A stretch of DNA of 64,000 nt, from assembly GCF_040932005.1 (NCBI RefSeq), contig NZ_CP162414.1, positions 1,825,501-1,889,500 of the forward strand, given 5' to 3'. Below the pieces are notes generated by a model. The model saw nothing but the letters and a program-made list of their open reading frames with translations, made no database searches and was not told the DNA's origin. The translations under genes were made by a program, and so were the position numbers. The stretch is from Aestuariibius sp. HNIBRBA575 (GTDB lineage Bacteria > Pseudomonadota > Alphaproteobacteria > Rhodobacterales > Rhodobacteraceae). Shown in pieces: positions 24,459 to 34,151 of this stretch (its first letter is position 1; every line of letters starts with the position of its first letter).

Positions 24459-25501
24459 GCGACATTTTCATTCGCAAAGAAGGCCGGGCGGGTCGGATCA
24501 CATTGACCCGCCCTAAGGCCCTGAACGCATTGAGTTATCAAATGTGTTTGGACATTGACGCCGCCTTAACCGATTGGTCACAGGACGATGATGTCGCGCT
24601 GTTGATCATCGATGCAGAGGGTGAAAAAGCGTTTTGCGCCGGGGGCGACATTTCGGAAATGTACGCAACCGGGACCGCCGGCAACTACGATTACGGGCGC
24701 AAATTCTGGCATGACGAATACCTGATGAACCGGAAATTGTTCCGGTTTCCCAAGCCTGTAGCGACGTTCATGCAAGGTTTCACCATGGGGGGTGGCGTCG
24801 GTGTCGGCTGCCATGGGTCACATCGCATCGTCGCAGAATCGTCAAAAATCGCCATGCCAGAAGTGGGGATTGGCCTGATCCCTGATGTTGGAGGCTCTTT
24901 GTTACTGGCCCAAGCGCCGGGACGTTTGGGCGAATTTCTGGGTATCACGGGCGACCGAATGGATGCCGCGGATGCAATTTACGCCGGATTTGCGGATTAT
25001 TATGTCCCGCAGGCCAACTGGGAATCCCTCAAATCTGAGTTGACCCAACATGGGGATGTCACAGCGATTGATCGGGCAATGCACCCTGCCCCATCACCAC
25101 GGCTTGCAGACTGGCAATCTGCGATTGACGCCGATTTTGGAGGTGAAACGCTGGCTGACATTTTTCGTGGTTTGGCCAAAGAGCCCCACGAAGCCGTGGC
25201 GCATGCCTTGGTTGCGATGAACAGAAACTCACCTCTATCAATGGCTTACACCGTTGAAATGATCCATAGGGTCCGCATGCGTCCCACAATTGAAAATGCT
25301 CTGGATCAGGAATTTCGGTTCACCCATCGTTCAATGGAACAGGGTGATTTCCTAGAAGGCATTCGCGCCGCCATCATTGACAAAGATCGCCAACCAAAGT
25401 GGCGACACGAAACATGGGACCAGGTTTCGGCCAGCGAAGTCGTTAAACTGGGGCTGCCTTTGGGCGATGATGCACTAAATTTTGAAGAGGAAACGTCATG
25501 A
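24455..25501 (+). CDS. 3-hydroxyisobutyryl-CoA hydrolase (crotonase family)
   Basis: A 348-residue crotonase-fold protein. It carries the oxyanion-hole block FCAGGDISEMY near residue 57 and the MPEVGIGLIPDVGGS stretch typical of HIBYL-CoA hydrolase, and is longer than ordinary enoyl-CoA hydratases (about 260 residues), as expected for HIBCH. It releases 3-hydroxyisobutyrate from its CoA ester. Its ATG overlaps the acyl-CoA dehydrogenase stop (ATGA), and its own stop overlaps mmsB the same way, so the three are translationally coupled. Annotation as plain enoyl-CoA hydratase would be a common miscall. Confidence 0.9.
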   Translation: MSDIFIRKEGRAGRITLTRPKALNALSYQMCLDIDAALTDWSQDDDVALLIIDAEGEKAFCAGGDISEMYATGTAGNYDYGRKFWHDEYLMNRKLFRFPKPVATFMQGFTMGGGVGVGCHGSHRIVAESSKIAMPEVGIGLIPDVGGSLLLAQAPGRLGEFLGITGDRMDAADAIYAGFADYYVPQANWESLKSELTQHGDVTAIDRAMHPAPSPRLADWQSAIDADFGGETLADIFRGLAKEPHEAVAHALVAMNRNSPLSMAYTVEMIHRVRMRPTIENALDQEFRFTHRSMEQGDFLEGIRAAIIDKDRQPKWRHETWDQVSASEVVKLGLPLGDDALNFEEETS

Positions 25502-26370
25502 AAATCGGGTTTATCGGACTTGGAAATATGGGCGCCCCAATGGCCCTGAATCTGATCGCGGCGGGTCATGATGTGGTTGGATTTGACCTGATGGCGCGTC
25601 CTGACAGCATGGAAATGGCTCAAACCGCCGCAGCTGCTGCCAAAGATGCCGACGTGGTTATCACCATGTTGCCAAACGGTGATATCCTTAGATCCGTTGC
25701 CGCAGATATTCACCCTGAAATGACCGCAGGGGCCGTGCATCTAGACTGTTCCACCGTTGACGTAGACAGCGCGAGGTTCACGTCGCAACAAGCTGAAAAA
25801 CATGGGTTATCTTCGGTTGACGCCCCCGTCTCAGGCGGGATCGGTGGCGCCGCTGCGGGCACATTGACATTCATGGCGGGTGGGTCGGATGACGCTTTTG
25901 CCAAAGTGGCGCCTTTGTTTGACATCATGGGCCAAAAAGCCGTGCATTGTGGCGATGCAGGTGCGGGGCAAGCGGCCAAAATCTGCAACAACATGATCCT
26001 GGGCGTCACAATGATTGCCACCTGCGAAGCCTTTGCTTTGGCGGACAAATTGGGACTTGATCGGCAAAAAATGTTCGACGTGGTAAGCACTTCCTCAGGA
26101 TATAGCTGGACGATGAATGCTTATTGTCCCGCCCCCGGCGTGGGTCCGGTTAGCCCGTCTGACAATGCGTATCAGCCCGGTTTTGCTTCTGAATTGATGC
26201 TCAAAGATCTGAAATTATCACAACAGGCCGCGATCAGTGCCGATGCGGATACCCCGATGGGGGAGCTGGCGCAAAAACTATATGCGCTATTTGTTGAGGA
26301 TGAAGACGGATTGGGTAAGGATTTTTCAGCAATGTTACCGCGATTTGAGAACAGAAATAGGTCGTCATAA
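25498..26370 (+). CDS. mmsB: 3-hydroxyisobutyrate dehydrogenase
   Basis: A 290-residue NAD-dependent beta-hydroxyacid dehydrogenase. The N-terminal Rossmann motif IGFIGLGNMGAPMALNL, the substrate block DAPVSGGIGGAAAGTLTFMA and the catalytic Lys in GQAAKICNN are present. It oxidises 3-hydroxyisobutyrate to methylmalonate semialdehyde, the substrate of MmsA at 20027. It is the last gene of the coupled three-gene unit and converges with the GIN-domain gene across a shared terminator. Confidence 0.95.
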   Translation: MKIGFIGLGNMGAPMALNLIAAGHDVVGFDLMARPDSMEMAQTAAAAAKDADVVITMLPNGDILRSVAADIHPEMTAGAVHLDCSTVDVDSARFTSQQAEKHGLSSVDAPVSGGIGGAAAGTLTFMAGGSDDAFAKVAPLFDIMGQKAVHCGDAGAGQAAKICNNMILGVTMIATCEAFALADKLGLDRQKMFDVVSTSSGYSWTMNAYCPAPGVGPVSPSDNAYQPGFASELMLKDLKLSQQAAISADADTPMGELAQKLYALFVEDEDGLGKDFSAMLPRFENRNRSS

Positions 26371-26411
26371 CGCGGTGTGACCAATTTCGGCCCCACAATT
26401 GATTGGCTATT

Positions 26412-26455
26412 CCGGCTTACAAAAATGTTTTTAAAACAATAAGTAAGCCGGTTTC
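26412..26455. terminator. Terminator-like hairpin between mmsB and the GIN-domain gene
   Basis: CCGGCTTAC and GTAAGCCGG form a perfect 9-bp stem with a long A/T loop. It lies between convergent genes and could serve both, although the T tract is short (TTT). Confidence 0.65.
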
Positions 26456-26467
26456 CCCTCGTCCGAC

Positions 26468-27160
26468 CTATTGAAGGTAAACGGATCCGCCACTGGACAC
26501 GTTTTGGCTGGTCATTTGCGGTTGACCCGATAGGCGAATTGACCCGCCGGACGACGCATGTGCTTGGGCTGTTTCGCTTGCATGTGCCGATAAGGATGCG
26601 CCGCTGCTTGCGCGAATATCGGCGGTTTCACACGTCAATTCTTGGGCGTTCAGGGAAGCCCCCGAAGAAGATCGTGCATCAATCGATGTGCAAGTTCCAT
26701 CAATGTTCAATGATGCTCCGCTGCTGCTTTGGGCGCTGACGTCACCACCATTTAACCCGAAAACGCGCAGCGACGCGCCACTTGCTGAGGATGCGATCAA
26801 GCCGTCGATTGCATGCGCATCAACGGTTACCGACACACCAGACGTCGCGGTAACTTCTGTTAAGTCGGGCATTTTCACCGTAACTTCAAAGACATCGCGC
26901 CGACCTGAGTTAAACAATCCCATGCCACGGCGGCGATCCACCACCAAAACATCGCCACGTTGACGAACACGTAAACGGTCAATATCCCCGCGGATCGCTT
27001 CTCCTTGAACCGAAAATTCCATTCCGGTTTCAATGACCACGGACACCCCTTCTTGGGCTTGAATGGCAGAAAAGCCATTCAAATCATACTGTCGCTGATC
27101 CGCCAACAATGGTGATGCCAATAACAATGTGCCCAAGGCTACGGTTAGTGAATTGCGCAT
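26468..27160 (-). CDS. Secreted GIN-domain (DUF2807) protein with SSGAS repeats
   Basis: A 230-residue exported protein. The start at 27160 gives a clean signal peptide (MRNSLTVALGTLLLASPLLA); the frame's earlier ATG adds residues without sense. The mature part is a GIN/DUF2807 domain, a right-handed beta-helix fold. It contains a regular ladder of SSGAS or ASSGG motifs about every 15-20 residues from about residue 125 to the end. The family is envelope-associated and of unknown role, probably adhesive or ligand-binding. No partner sensor is adjacent. Confidence 0.82.
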   Translation of the reverse strand: MRNSLTVALGTLLLASPLLADQRQYDLNGFSAIQAQEGVSVVIETGMEFSVQGEAIRGDIDRLRVRQRGDVLVVDRRRGMGLFNSGRRDVFEVTVKMPDLTEVTATSGVSVTVDAHAIDGLIASSASGASLRVFGLNGGDVSAQSSSGASLNIDGTCTSIDARSSSGASLNAQELTCETADIRASSGASLSAHASETAQAHASSGGSIRLSGQPQMTSQNVSSGGSVYLQ

Positions 27161-27238
27161 TCGAAAATTCCTCCGATGAATGTGTGACCAAAGGTATGTT
27201 AATTGCATTCACATTCAAGGGAGGAGATCAAAAATCAG

Positions 27239-30097
27239 CTATTCTGCGGCGACCCGCTTGGATTTCAGCATTGGTTTCAGGTAAAATCCAGTATGGCTTT
27301 CTGCAACGTCTGCGACCTTTTCTGGTGTGCCCGTCGCCACAACTTTCCCGCCGCCATCGCCGCCTTCGGGGCCAATATCGATCAGGTGATCCGCCGTTTT
27401 CACCACATCCAAATTGTGCTCAATCACAATAACGGAATTGCCTTGATCCACCAATTCGTGCAGCACTTCCAACAACTTACGAACATCTTCAAAATGCAAA
27501 CCAGTCGTTGGCTCATCTAGAATATATAATGTGCGGCCCGTGGATCGTTTGGCCAATTCTTTTGACAACTTAACCCTTTGTGCTTCGCCGCCAGATAATG
27601 TCGTGGCTTGCTGGCCAACCTTAATATAGCCCAAGCCAACCCGCATCAGCGCGTCCATTTTGTCCCGAATGCTGGGCACTGCTTTGAAAAACTCTTGGGC
27701 GTCTTCCACCGTCATCTCCAGAACATCCGCGATGCTTTTGCCTTTGAATCGGATTTCCAATGTTTCACGATTATAGCGCGCGCCGTTGCAGGTTTCACAG
27801 GTCACGTAAACGTCCGGCAAAAAGTGCATTTCGATTTTGATAACACCGTCGCCTTGGCAAGCTTCGCAGCGGCCGCCTTTTACGTTGAAACTAAACCGGC
27901 CGGGTTTGTATCCGCGTGCTTTGGCCTCTGGCAGACCGGCAAACCAGTCGCGTATCGGCGTAAATGCCCCGGTATACGTCGCCGGATTTGACCGTGGTGT
28001 GCGCCCAATTGGACGTTGATCGATATCGATCACCTTGTCCAAATGCTCCAACCCTTTGATGGTTTCGCAGGGTGCGGGCGTTTGGCGCGCACCGTTTAAC
28101 CGCATCGAAGCCGTTTTGAACAAGGTTTCGATTGTCAGCGTCGACTTTCCCCCACCCGAAACGCCGGTGACACAGACAAATTTTCCCAGCGGGAAATCGA
28201 CAGTCACGTTTTGCAGGTTGTTTCCGGTCGCCTTGACAACTGATAGCTTTTTCTTGTTCCCTTTCCGACGCTTAGCGGGCACTTCTATCTCGCGTTTGCC
28301 GGATAAATAGGCGCCCGTGACGGATGTTTCATGCGCCACAATTTCTGCGGGCGTCCCACAGGCAACCACTTTGCCGCCATGCACACCGGCCCCCGGACCA
28401 ATGTCAAAAACATAATCGGCCTCACGGATCGCTTCTTCGTCGTGTTCGACAACGATGACCGTGTTGCCCTGATCGCGCAGGTTTTTCAGTGTGGTTAACA
28501 GGCGCCCGTTATCGCGCTGATGCAGCCCGATCGACGGTTCATCCAGAACATACAACACCCCCGTAAGCCCAGATCCGATCTGGCTGGCCAATCGAATGCG
28601 CTGGCTTTCGCCCCCCGACAACGTGCCAGAATTTCGGCTAAGCGTAAGATATTCCAAACCAACATTGTTCAAGAACCCAAGCCGTTCGCGAATTTCTTTC
28701 AGGATCGCACGTGCGATTTCGTTCTTTTGGTTGGTCAGACTTTCCGGCACAGAAGCGCACCAATCAGCGGCCTCTCTGATCGACATTTGAACCACTTGCC
28801 CCACATGCAGGCCTGCAATTTTTACGGCCAGCGCTTCGGCTTTCAGACGATAGCCACCACATGTCCCACAAGACCTATTGTTTTGATAACGCTCAAATTC
28901 TTCGCGTATCCAGTTACTGTCTGTTTCGCGATAGCGGCGTTCCATGTTGGGAATAACCCCCTCAAAGACACGCTCAACCTCGTAGACCCGCCCGCCTTCG
29001 TCATATCGAAATTTGATTTCTTCTTTGCCGGATCCAAACAAAAACACCTCTTGGATTTTGCGGGGCAAATCTTTCCAACGTGTATTTTTGTCAAACTCAT
29101 AATGTTTGGCAATCGCTTCGATTGTTTGCAGGAAATAGGGCGATTTTCCCTTACGCCACGGCGCCAATGCCCCGTCATAAATTTTCAGCGTTTGATCAGG
29201 CACCACCAAACGTTCATCAAAAAACAGCTCAACCCCCAGCCCGTCACAGGATGGGCAGGCCCCAAACGGCGCGTTGAACGAAAACAGCCTTGGCTCGATC
29301 TCTGAGATGGTGAAACCACTCTCAGGGCAGGCAAATTTTTCAGAAAACGTGAACCGCTCGGCCTCGCCTTCGGAGGGCGCAGTTTCCAAAATCGCGATGC
29401 CATCAGCCAAATCCAGCGCAGTACGGAAACTATCGGCCAAACGGGTTTCCAACCCTTCGCGGATCACAATCCGGTCAACCACAACATCGATGTCATGGCG
29501 AAATTTCTTATCCAAAGTTGGCGGTTCATCCAGTTCGTAGAATTCCCCATCAACCTTAACGCGCTGGAAACCTTGTTTACGTAATTCGAGGAATTCCTTG
29601 CGATATTCACCTTTGCGATCACGCACAATCGGCGCCAGCAAATACCCTCTTGTGCCTTCTGACATGGCCATGGTGCGATCAACCATATCTTGCACTTGCT
29701 GCGCTTCAATCGGAAGCCCGGTCGCAGGGGAATAAGGCGTGCCCGCACGTGCGAACAGCAATCGCATATAATCGTAAATCTCTGTCACAGTACCAACTGT
29801 CGAACGCGGATTTTTCGACGTGGTTTTCTGTTCAATTGAAATCGCAGGGCTAAGACCGGAAATGTGATCAACATCCGGTTTTTCCATCATATCAAGGAAT
29901 TGGCGAGCATAGGCGCTTAGGCTTTCGACATATCGGCGCTGGCCTTCGGCATAGATCGTATCAAAGGCCAATGATGATTTCCCTGACCCGGACAGGCCTG
30001 TGATCACCACCAGTTCGTCCCGTGGAATATCCACATCAATATTTTTCAGATTGTGCTCGCGCGCACCACGGACTTCGATCTTTTTCAGCTCTGCCAT
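27239..30097 (-). CDS. uvrA: Excinuclease ABC subunit A
   Basis: A 952-residue UvrA, the DNA-damage recognition ATPase of nucleotide excision repair, which loads UvrB at lesions. Two ABC ATPase halves are visible, with Walker A motifs [14 protein letters not shown] near residue 32 and [13 protein letters not shown] near 650, signature motifs [12 protein letters not shown] and [12 protein letters not shown], and zinc-finger cysteines ([14 protein letters not shown] with CETCNG). I start at the ATG at 30097 ([11 protein letters not shown]); the frame's ATG at 30124 adds nine unconserved residues. A perfect LexA box lies 67 bp upstream, so the gene should be SOS-induced. Confidence 0.98.
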   Translation of the reverse strand: MAELKKIEVRGAREHNLKNIDVDIPRDELVVITGLSGSGKSSLAFDTIYAEGQRRYVESLSAYARQFLDMMEKPDVDHISGLSPAISIEQKTTSKNPRSTVGTVTEIYDYMRLLFARAGTPYSPATGLPIEAQQVQDMVDRTMAMSEGTRGYLLAPIVRDRKGEYRKEFLELRKQGFQRVKVDGEFYELDEPPTLDKKFRHDIDVVVDRIVIREGLETRLADSFRTALDLADGIAILETAPSEGEAERFTFSEKFACPESGFTISEIEPRLFSFNAPFGACPSCDGLGVELFFDERLVVPDQTLKIYDGALAPWRKGKSPYFLQTIEAIAKHYEFDKNTRWKDLPRKIQEVFLFGSGKEEIKFRYDEGGRVYEVERVFEGVIPNMERRYRETDSNWIREEFERYQNNRSCGTCGGYRLKAEALAVKIAGLHVGQVVQMSIREAADWCASVPESLTNQKNEIARAILKEIRERLGFLNNVGLEYLTLSRNSGTLSGGESQRIRLASQIGSGLTGVLYVLDEPSIGLHQRDNGRLLTTLKNLRDQGNTVIVVEHDEEAIREADYVFDIGPGAGVHGGKVVACGTPAEIVAHETSVTGAYLSGKREIEVPAKRRKGNKKKLSVVKATGNNLQNVTVDFPLGKFVCVTGVSGGGKSTLTIETLFKTASMRLNGARQTPAPCETIKGLEHLDKVIDIDQRPIGRTPRSNPATYTGAFTPIRDWFAGLPEAKARGYKPGRFSFNVKGGRCEACQGDGVIKIEMHFLPDVYVTCETCNGARYNRETLEIRFKGKSIADVLEMTVEDAQEFFKAVPSIRDKMDALMRVGLGYIKVGQQATTLSGGEAQRVKLSKELAKRSTGRTLYILDEPTTGLHFEDVRKLLEVLHELVDQGNSVIVIEHNLDVVKTADHLIDIGPEGGDGGGKVVATGTPEKVADVAESHTGFYLKPMLKSKRVAAE

Positions 30098-30163
30098 AAC
30101 GGCCCCCAATTCACACCCCAGCATCAGACAGTGAGTCGGGGTCGTTCTGCCAGCACAGATTTA

Positions 30164-30178
30164 GAACATTAATGGAAC
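30164..30178. promoter_or_regulatory. LexA (SOS) box upstream of uvrA
   Basis: On the uvrA strand the sequence is GTTC-CATTAAT-GTTC, an exact match to the alphaproteobacterial LexA consensus GTTC-N7-GTTC. It lies 67-81 bp before the uvrA start at 30097. Confidence 0.85.
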
Positions 30179-30244
30179 ATTAGGAAGTATTTTACACATT
30201 TTCCTGAAAGATACATTTACCAACGCCCTTTCAACACCTTCGTT

Positions 30245-30281
30245 CAAAAAGAAACGGCACCAAGACGATGCCTTGGTGCCG
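30245..30281 (-). terminator. Rho-independent terminator of lpdA
   Basis: Read on the minus strand, CGGCACCAAG-N7-CTTGGTGCCG is a perfect 10-bp stem followed by TTTCTTTTTG. It starts 58 bp after the lpdA stop and separates it from uvrA. Confidence 0.92.
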
Positions 30282-30339
30282 CTCTTTGTGGTTTTAACAG
30301 TCTTCCGGGCAGATCGCGCAAAAATGCCTACCCGTTGAT

Positions 30340-31734
30340 TTACATGTGAATGACGCGATCAAACGCGTCCAAGACGCTTTCATGCATCATCTCACTCAAC
30401 GTAGGATGCGGGAATACCGTTTCGAACAGGTCTTCTTCTGTGGTTTCCAGCTTGCGCCCAATTACATAGCCTTGGATCAATTCGGTGACTTCGGCCCCGA
30501 TCATATGCGCGCCCAGCAATTCGCCGGTTTTTGCATCAAATATCGTTTTAATTAGACCCTCTGGCTCTCCTAACGCGATGGCTTTGCCGTTGCCGATAAA
30601 CGGAAATTTACCAACTTTGATGTCAAAGCCCAACTCTTTGGCTTTTGCCTCGGTATAGCCCACGCTCGCAACTTGAGGGTGGCAATACGTACATCCGGCA
30701 ATGGTTTCTGGCTTCACCGGATGGGCGGCAAGTCCGGCAATCATATCAGCGACCATCACCCCTTCATGTGAGGCTTTGTGCGCCAACCATGGCGCGCCGG
30801 CGATATCCCCAATCGCATACAAACCATCCACACCCGTGCGGCAATACGCATCCGTCACAACATGGGTTCGATCAATCGTGACACCCAATGCCTCTAGGCC
30901 AAGGTTTTCAACGTTACCGACAATTCCAACCGCAGAAATAACCGTGTCGAAATCGATTTTTTCGACTTTTCCACCGGTTTCGATATGTGCGGTGACTTTG
31001 CCTTCTGAGCGATCCAATTGCTTGACCATGGCTTTCTCCATGATCGTCATGCCTTGCTTTTTGAATTGCTTCTTAGCAAAGGCAGAAATGTCTGCATCCT
31101 CTACAGGAAGCACGCGGTCCATGACCTCAACAACTGTGGTATCTGCACCTAACGTATTGTAAAAACTTGCAAATTCAATACCAATCGCACCGGACCCAAT
31201 CACCAACAGCTTTTTGGGCATATGTGGCGGGTTCAGCGCATGTCGGTAGGTCCAAACACGTTTGCCATCGGCCTCCAAGCCAGGGAGTTCCCGCGCACGT
31301 GCACCTGTCGCCAGAATGATGTTTGCGGATTGAAGTTGCTCAACACCTTTTGCGGTGGTGACACTGACTTTGCCTTTGGCGGGCAAAGTTGCCTCCCCCA
31401 TGATCACGTCAACTTTGTTTTTCTTCAACAACCCTTTGACGCCACCGGACAATTGCCCGGCAACTTTGCGCGACCGCGTCACAACATCATTCAAATCGTA
31501 GCCGATGTTGTCAGCCTTCAATCCAAACTCTTTGGCGCGCTCCATCAGGTGAAATACCTCAGAGCTGCGCAACAACGCTTTGGTTGGAATACATCCCCAG
31601 TTCAGGCAAATCCCCCCCAAATTTTCCCGTTCAATCACGGCAACTTTCAGGCCCAATTGCGCACCGCGAATTGCGCTTACATAGCCACCGGGACCAGCCC
31701 CGATTACGATCATGTCATAGGTCTTGGCAGCCAT
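30340..31734 (-). CDS. lpdA: Dihydrolipoyl dehydrogenase (E3), pyruvate dehydrogenase type
   Basis: A 464-residue FAD disulfide oxidoreductase that reoxidises dihydrolipoamide in 2-oxoacid dehydrogenase complexes. The redox motif reads GGICLNWGCIPTKALL, the variant of the PDH-complex E3 in alphaproteobacteria; the 2-oxoglutarate-type E3 usually has NVGCIPSK. The FAD motif GAGPGGYV and the C-terminal His-Glu pair (HPTLSEMMHE) are intact. The start at 31734 follows GAGGAGAAGCC; the ATG 33 bp upstream is less likely. pdhABC are not next to it, so it stands as its own unit. Confidence 0.95.
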   Translation of the reverse strand: MAAKTYDMIVIGAGPGGYVSAIRGAQLGLKVAVIERENLGGICLNWGCIPTKALLRSSEVFHLMERAKEFGLKADNIGYDLNDVVTRSRKVAGQLSGGVKGLLKKNKVDVIMGEATLPAKGKVSVTTAKGVEQLQSANIILATGARARELPGLEADGKRVWTYRHALNPPHMPKKLLVIGSGAIGIEFASFYNTLGADTTVVEVMDRVLPVEDADISAFAKKQFKKQGMTIMEKAMVKQLDRSEGKVTAHIETGGKVEKIDFDTVISAVGIVGNVENLGLEALGVTIDRTHVVTDAYCRTGVDGLYAIGDIAGAPWLAHKASHEGVMVADMIAGLAAHPVKPETIAGCTYCHPQVASVGYTEAKAKELGFDIKVGKFPFIGNGKAIALGEPEGLIKTIFDAKTGELLGAHMIGAEVTELIQGYVIGRKLETTEEDLFETVFPHPTLSEMMHESVLDAFDRVIHM

Positions 31735-31803
31735 CGGCTTCTCCTCGTCTCCAATATAGTTTGACATTAAACTATATTTTTCAACGCGGCTAGTGACCTG
31801 AGG

Positions 31804-33378
31804 TCATGACGGCCTTTCCTGTGGTGCAATGCAGGTTAACGCCCTGTTTTTGTGAGTGACTTCTTCTTTTTTTGGGACAGTTTCACAGCTGCGAACGCAG
31901 TTTCGACCATCATCTTTTGCCTGATAAAGCGCCTGATCTGCGCGTTTTATCAGAATATCTGGGGAAATTCCGCTTTCGGGATAGCTAGAAACACCCGCCG
32001 AAATCGTGATCGGTGGTAGCATGCCATCAACATATCTGATCTGGGTTTTTTCAATCTCAATGCGCAGAATTTCGGCTAATTCCATCGTCCGCTCGATGTT
32101 TGCTTCTGGAACAAGAACGGCGAATTCTTCCCCTCCGACGCGACAGGCCACCTCACCGCGGACCATCACATCCTGCAAACGTTCACCAAGGGCGCGCAGA
32201 ACCATATCCCCTGCGTCATGCCCATGATTGTCGTTAAAGCTTTTGAATTTATCCGCATCAAAGGAAATCAATCCAAAGCTCCCATTTTTACGTTCTGTCA
32301 GACTAATTTCCCGCAGCAATGCATCCAGGAAATACCGTCGATTAAACAAGCCCGTCAGCGGGTCGCGAATGGATTGGTCTCGCAGTTCGTCACGCAACTT
32401 CACATTGGCGATCGCCATCGAAATATGTTCCCCGCAACGAATGGCAAATGTGCCAACATTGTTAATCTTGGCCGCATCACCATGTTTGGTATCAAATCGA
32501 ATATGCAACAGACCAACCGTATCGCCGTGGGCCACTATGGGCACACAAATGTATTCGTCGACGTCATCCCCCAACCCTTGTTCTGATACGTGATCACACA
32601 CGAAACACATGCCATCGCGTTCAAATTCATAGGCGCGGCCACGGCGCAACGCCCAGCATGTATCGGCAACAATATGTTTGTGCAGCGTGTCACAGGACCA
32701 ACTGCAAACACCGTCCAGAACGTCCCGGGAATTAGAGTAAATATATAATTCGCCAGAACTGCTGGGCAGAAGCTTATCCATGAAATGGGTGACAATCATG
32801 AACAATTCATCCAGCGATTTACAGGATTGCAGCCATTCATCCAGCTGAGACAGCATTTTGGCTTCATGTTGGCGCGCACGTTCCGTCGTCAAAATGTCTT
32901 TGGCTTTCATTTCAGCGGCTTCAGCGGCGCGTTTGGCCTCGCTTAGCTCTTTGGCGGCGCGACGCGCCTTGGTCACATCGGTAAATGTCACCACATAGCC
33001 CCCGCCGCGGGTCGGACGGCCATTGGTCAGCACAACACGACCAGATTTTAGTGTCACATCAAACGAATACGGCTGGCGTGCGCGAATGCGCGCGTCAGAT
33101 TCATCCTCATCTTTTTTGGAAATTTGCCCGTCACTTAGGGCTATGCGACGAAACTCATCCCGTTCCGTCCCGATCATCAGGTCTTTGCCATCCAGCTCCA
33201 ACACTTCGAAAATTCGGGTGTTGTGCAGATCGCAACTGCCATCTTTGGACCAGACAAGAATGCCTTGTTCCATGATATTCATGATTTCGGTCGCAAGCTC
33301 CAAATCGCCAGATGGACCTGCGGACACGCCAGCATCCCAGCCAGCGCCGTTTTCCGGAAAGAGAGGTTGATGTGTCAA
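31804..33378 (-). CDS. Diguanylate cyclase with PAS and GAF domains
   Basis: A 524-residue soluble signalling protein. The order is a PAS domain (about residues 30-135), a coiled coil (about 135-185), a GAF domain with several cysteines (about 190-335; the segment CSWSCDTLHKHIVADTC is distinctive) and a GGDEF domain (about 345-505). The active-site signature is GGEEF, and the DPLTGLFNRRYF start of the domain is intact, so c-di-GMP synthesis from two GTP is expected. The RxxD inhibitory site is not kept: the matching residues are VRGE. The sensed signal is unknown. Confidence 0.92.
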   Translation of the reverse strand: MTHQPLFPENGAGWDAGVSAGPSGDLELATEIMNIMEQGILVWSKDGSCDLHNTRIFEVLELDGKDLMIGTERDEFRRIALSDGQISKKDEDESDARIRARQPYSFDVTLKSGRVVLTNGRPTRGGGYVVTFTDVTKARRAAKELSEAKRAAEAAEMKAKDILTTERARQHEAKMLSQLDEWLQSCKSLDELFMIVTHFMDKLLPSSSGELYIYSNSRDVLDGVCSWSCDTLHKHIVADTCWALRRGRAYEFERDGMCFVCDHVSEQGLGDDVDEYICVPIVAHGDTVGLLHIRFDTKHGDAAKINNVGTFAIRCGEHISMAIANVKLRDELRDQSIRDPLTGLFNRRYFLDALLREISLTERKNGSFGLISFDADKFKSFNDNHGHDAGDMVLRALGERLQDVMVRGEVACRVGGEEFAVLVPEANIERTMELAEILRIEIEKTQIRYVDGMLPPITISAGVSSYPESGISPDILIKRADQALYQAKDDGRNCVRSCETVPKKEEVTHKNRALTCIAPQERPS

Positions 33379-33487
33379 CTATTATCCCCACGCGTAGAAC
33401 ATCGTGGGAACATTGTGATTGATCTGAGTTGTTGGTTTCTTAACAGCCCTGTCAAAGACCGCGAAAAACGTTTCAGATTTTCATCAA

Positions 33488-34081
33488 TTAAGCGGCAGAA
33501 GCGGCCTCTTTGGATTTGATTTCTTCTAGGACGGATCCATAGCTGCCATTTTCCAGAAATTCCTGTTCAGGCTGAGTATTGTCGCGCCCAAGCGCCGCAT
33601 TGCGATAGGGAAACCGGCCAAAACGGCGAATGATTTCTCTGTGAACTTTTGCATGTAGCAAATTGGCTTCGCCGGTGTCGGGCATACGTGTGCAAAACAG
33701 ACGCACAGCGCGATCCTGATCGATCAGGTTTTCGGAATGCAGCAGTGGCATATAGAAAAACTGACGGGCAGGTTCGGGAATTTTCAAATCCCAATCTCTG
33801 GTAATCGCGATTTTGGACGCGGCCCGGGCCGAGCGATCCGTGTCAAAGGCCTGACCATTGTCACGATACATATTGCGCGGCAATTGATCGGTTAAGATGA
33901 TAAAGGCCAATGTGCCGATTGGGTAGGTCAACCACAACCCACATGCGCCACCTTTGGCTTCGTTCAGGACATCCTCAAACCGATTTCGGATTTCTGTGTC
34001 CAGTTCCTCACCGCCACCATACCATCTGCTTGGTCCAACTTCATTAAGCCAGAATTCCAGGATTTCTTCAGGGTTGACCAT
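33488..34081 (-). CDS. DUF924 family protein
   Basis: A 197-residue all-helical protein of the DUF924 family, which has a TPR-like fold. The core motifs are ILEFWLNEVGPSRWYG, FIILTDQLPRNMYRD and FYMPLLHSENL. A molecular function is not established for the family. I use the ATG at 34081 because MVNPEEILEFW is the usual beginning and GAGGAATA lies ahead; an ATG at 34102 is also possible. It is flanked by the MFS transporter and the diguanylate cyclase on the same strand, with no clear functional link. Confidence 0.88.
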   Translation of the reverse strand: MVNPEEILEFWLNEVGPSRWYGGGEELDTEIRNRFEDVLNEAKGGACGLWLTYPIGTLAFIILTDQLPRNMYRDNGQAFDTDRSARAASKIAITRDWDLKIPEPARQFFYMPLLHSENLIDQDRAVRLFCTRMPDTGEANLLHAKVHREIIRRFGRFPYRNAALGRDNTQPEQEFLENGSYGSVLEEIKSKEAASAA

Positions 34082-34151
34082 TGGCCATATTCCTCGATCC
34101 ATTCATGTCCCTGAATGGAGCTTTGCAAAAGTTTTACATTTCAGCAAGCAC

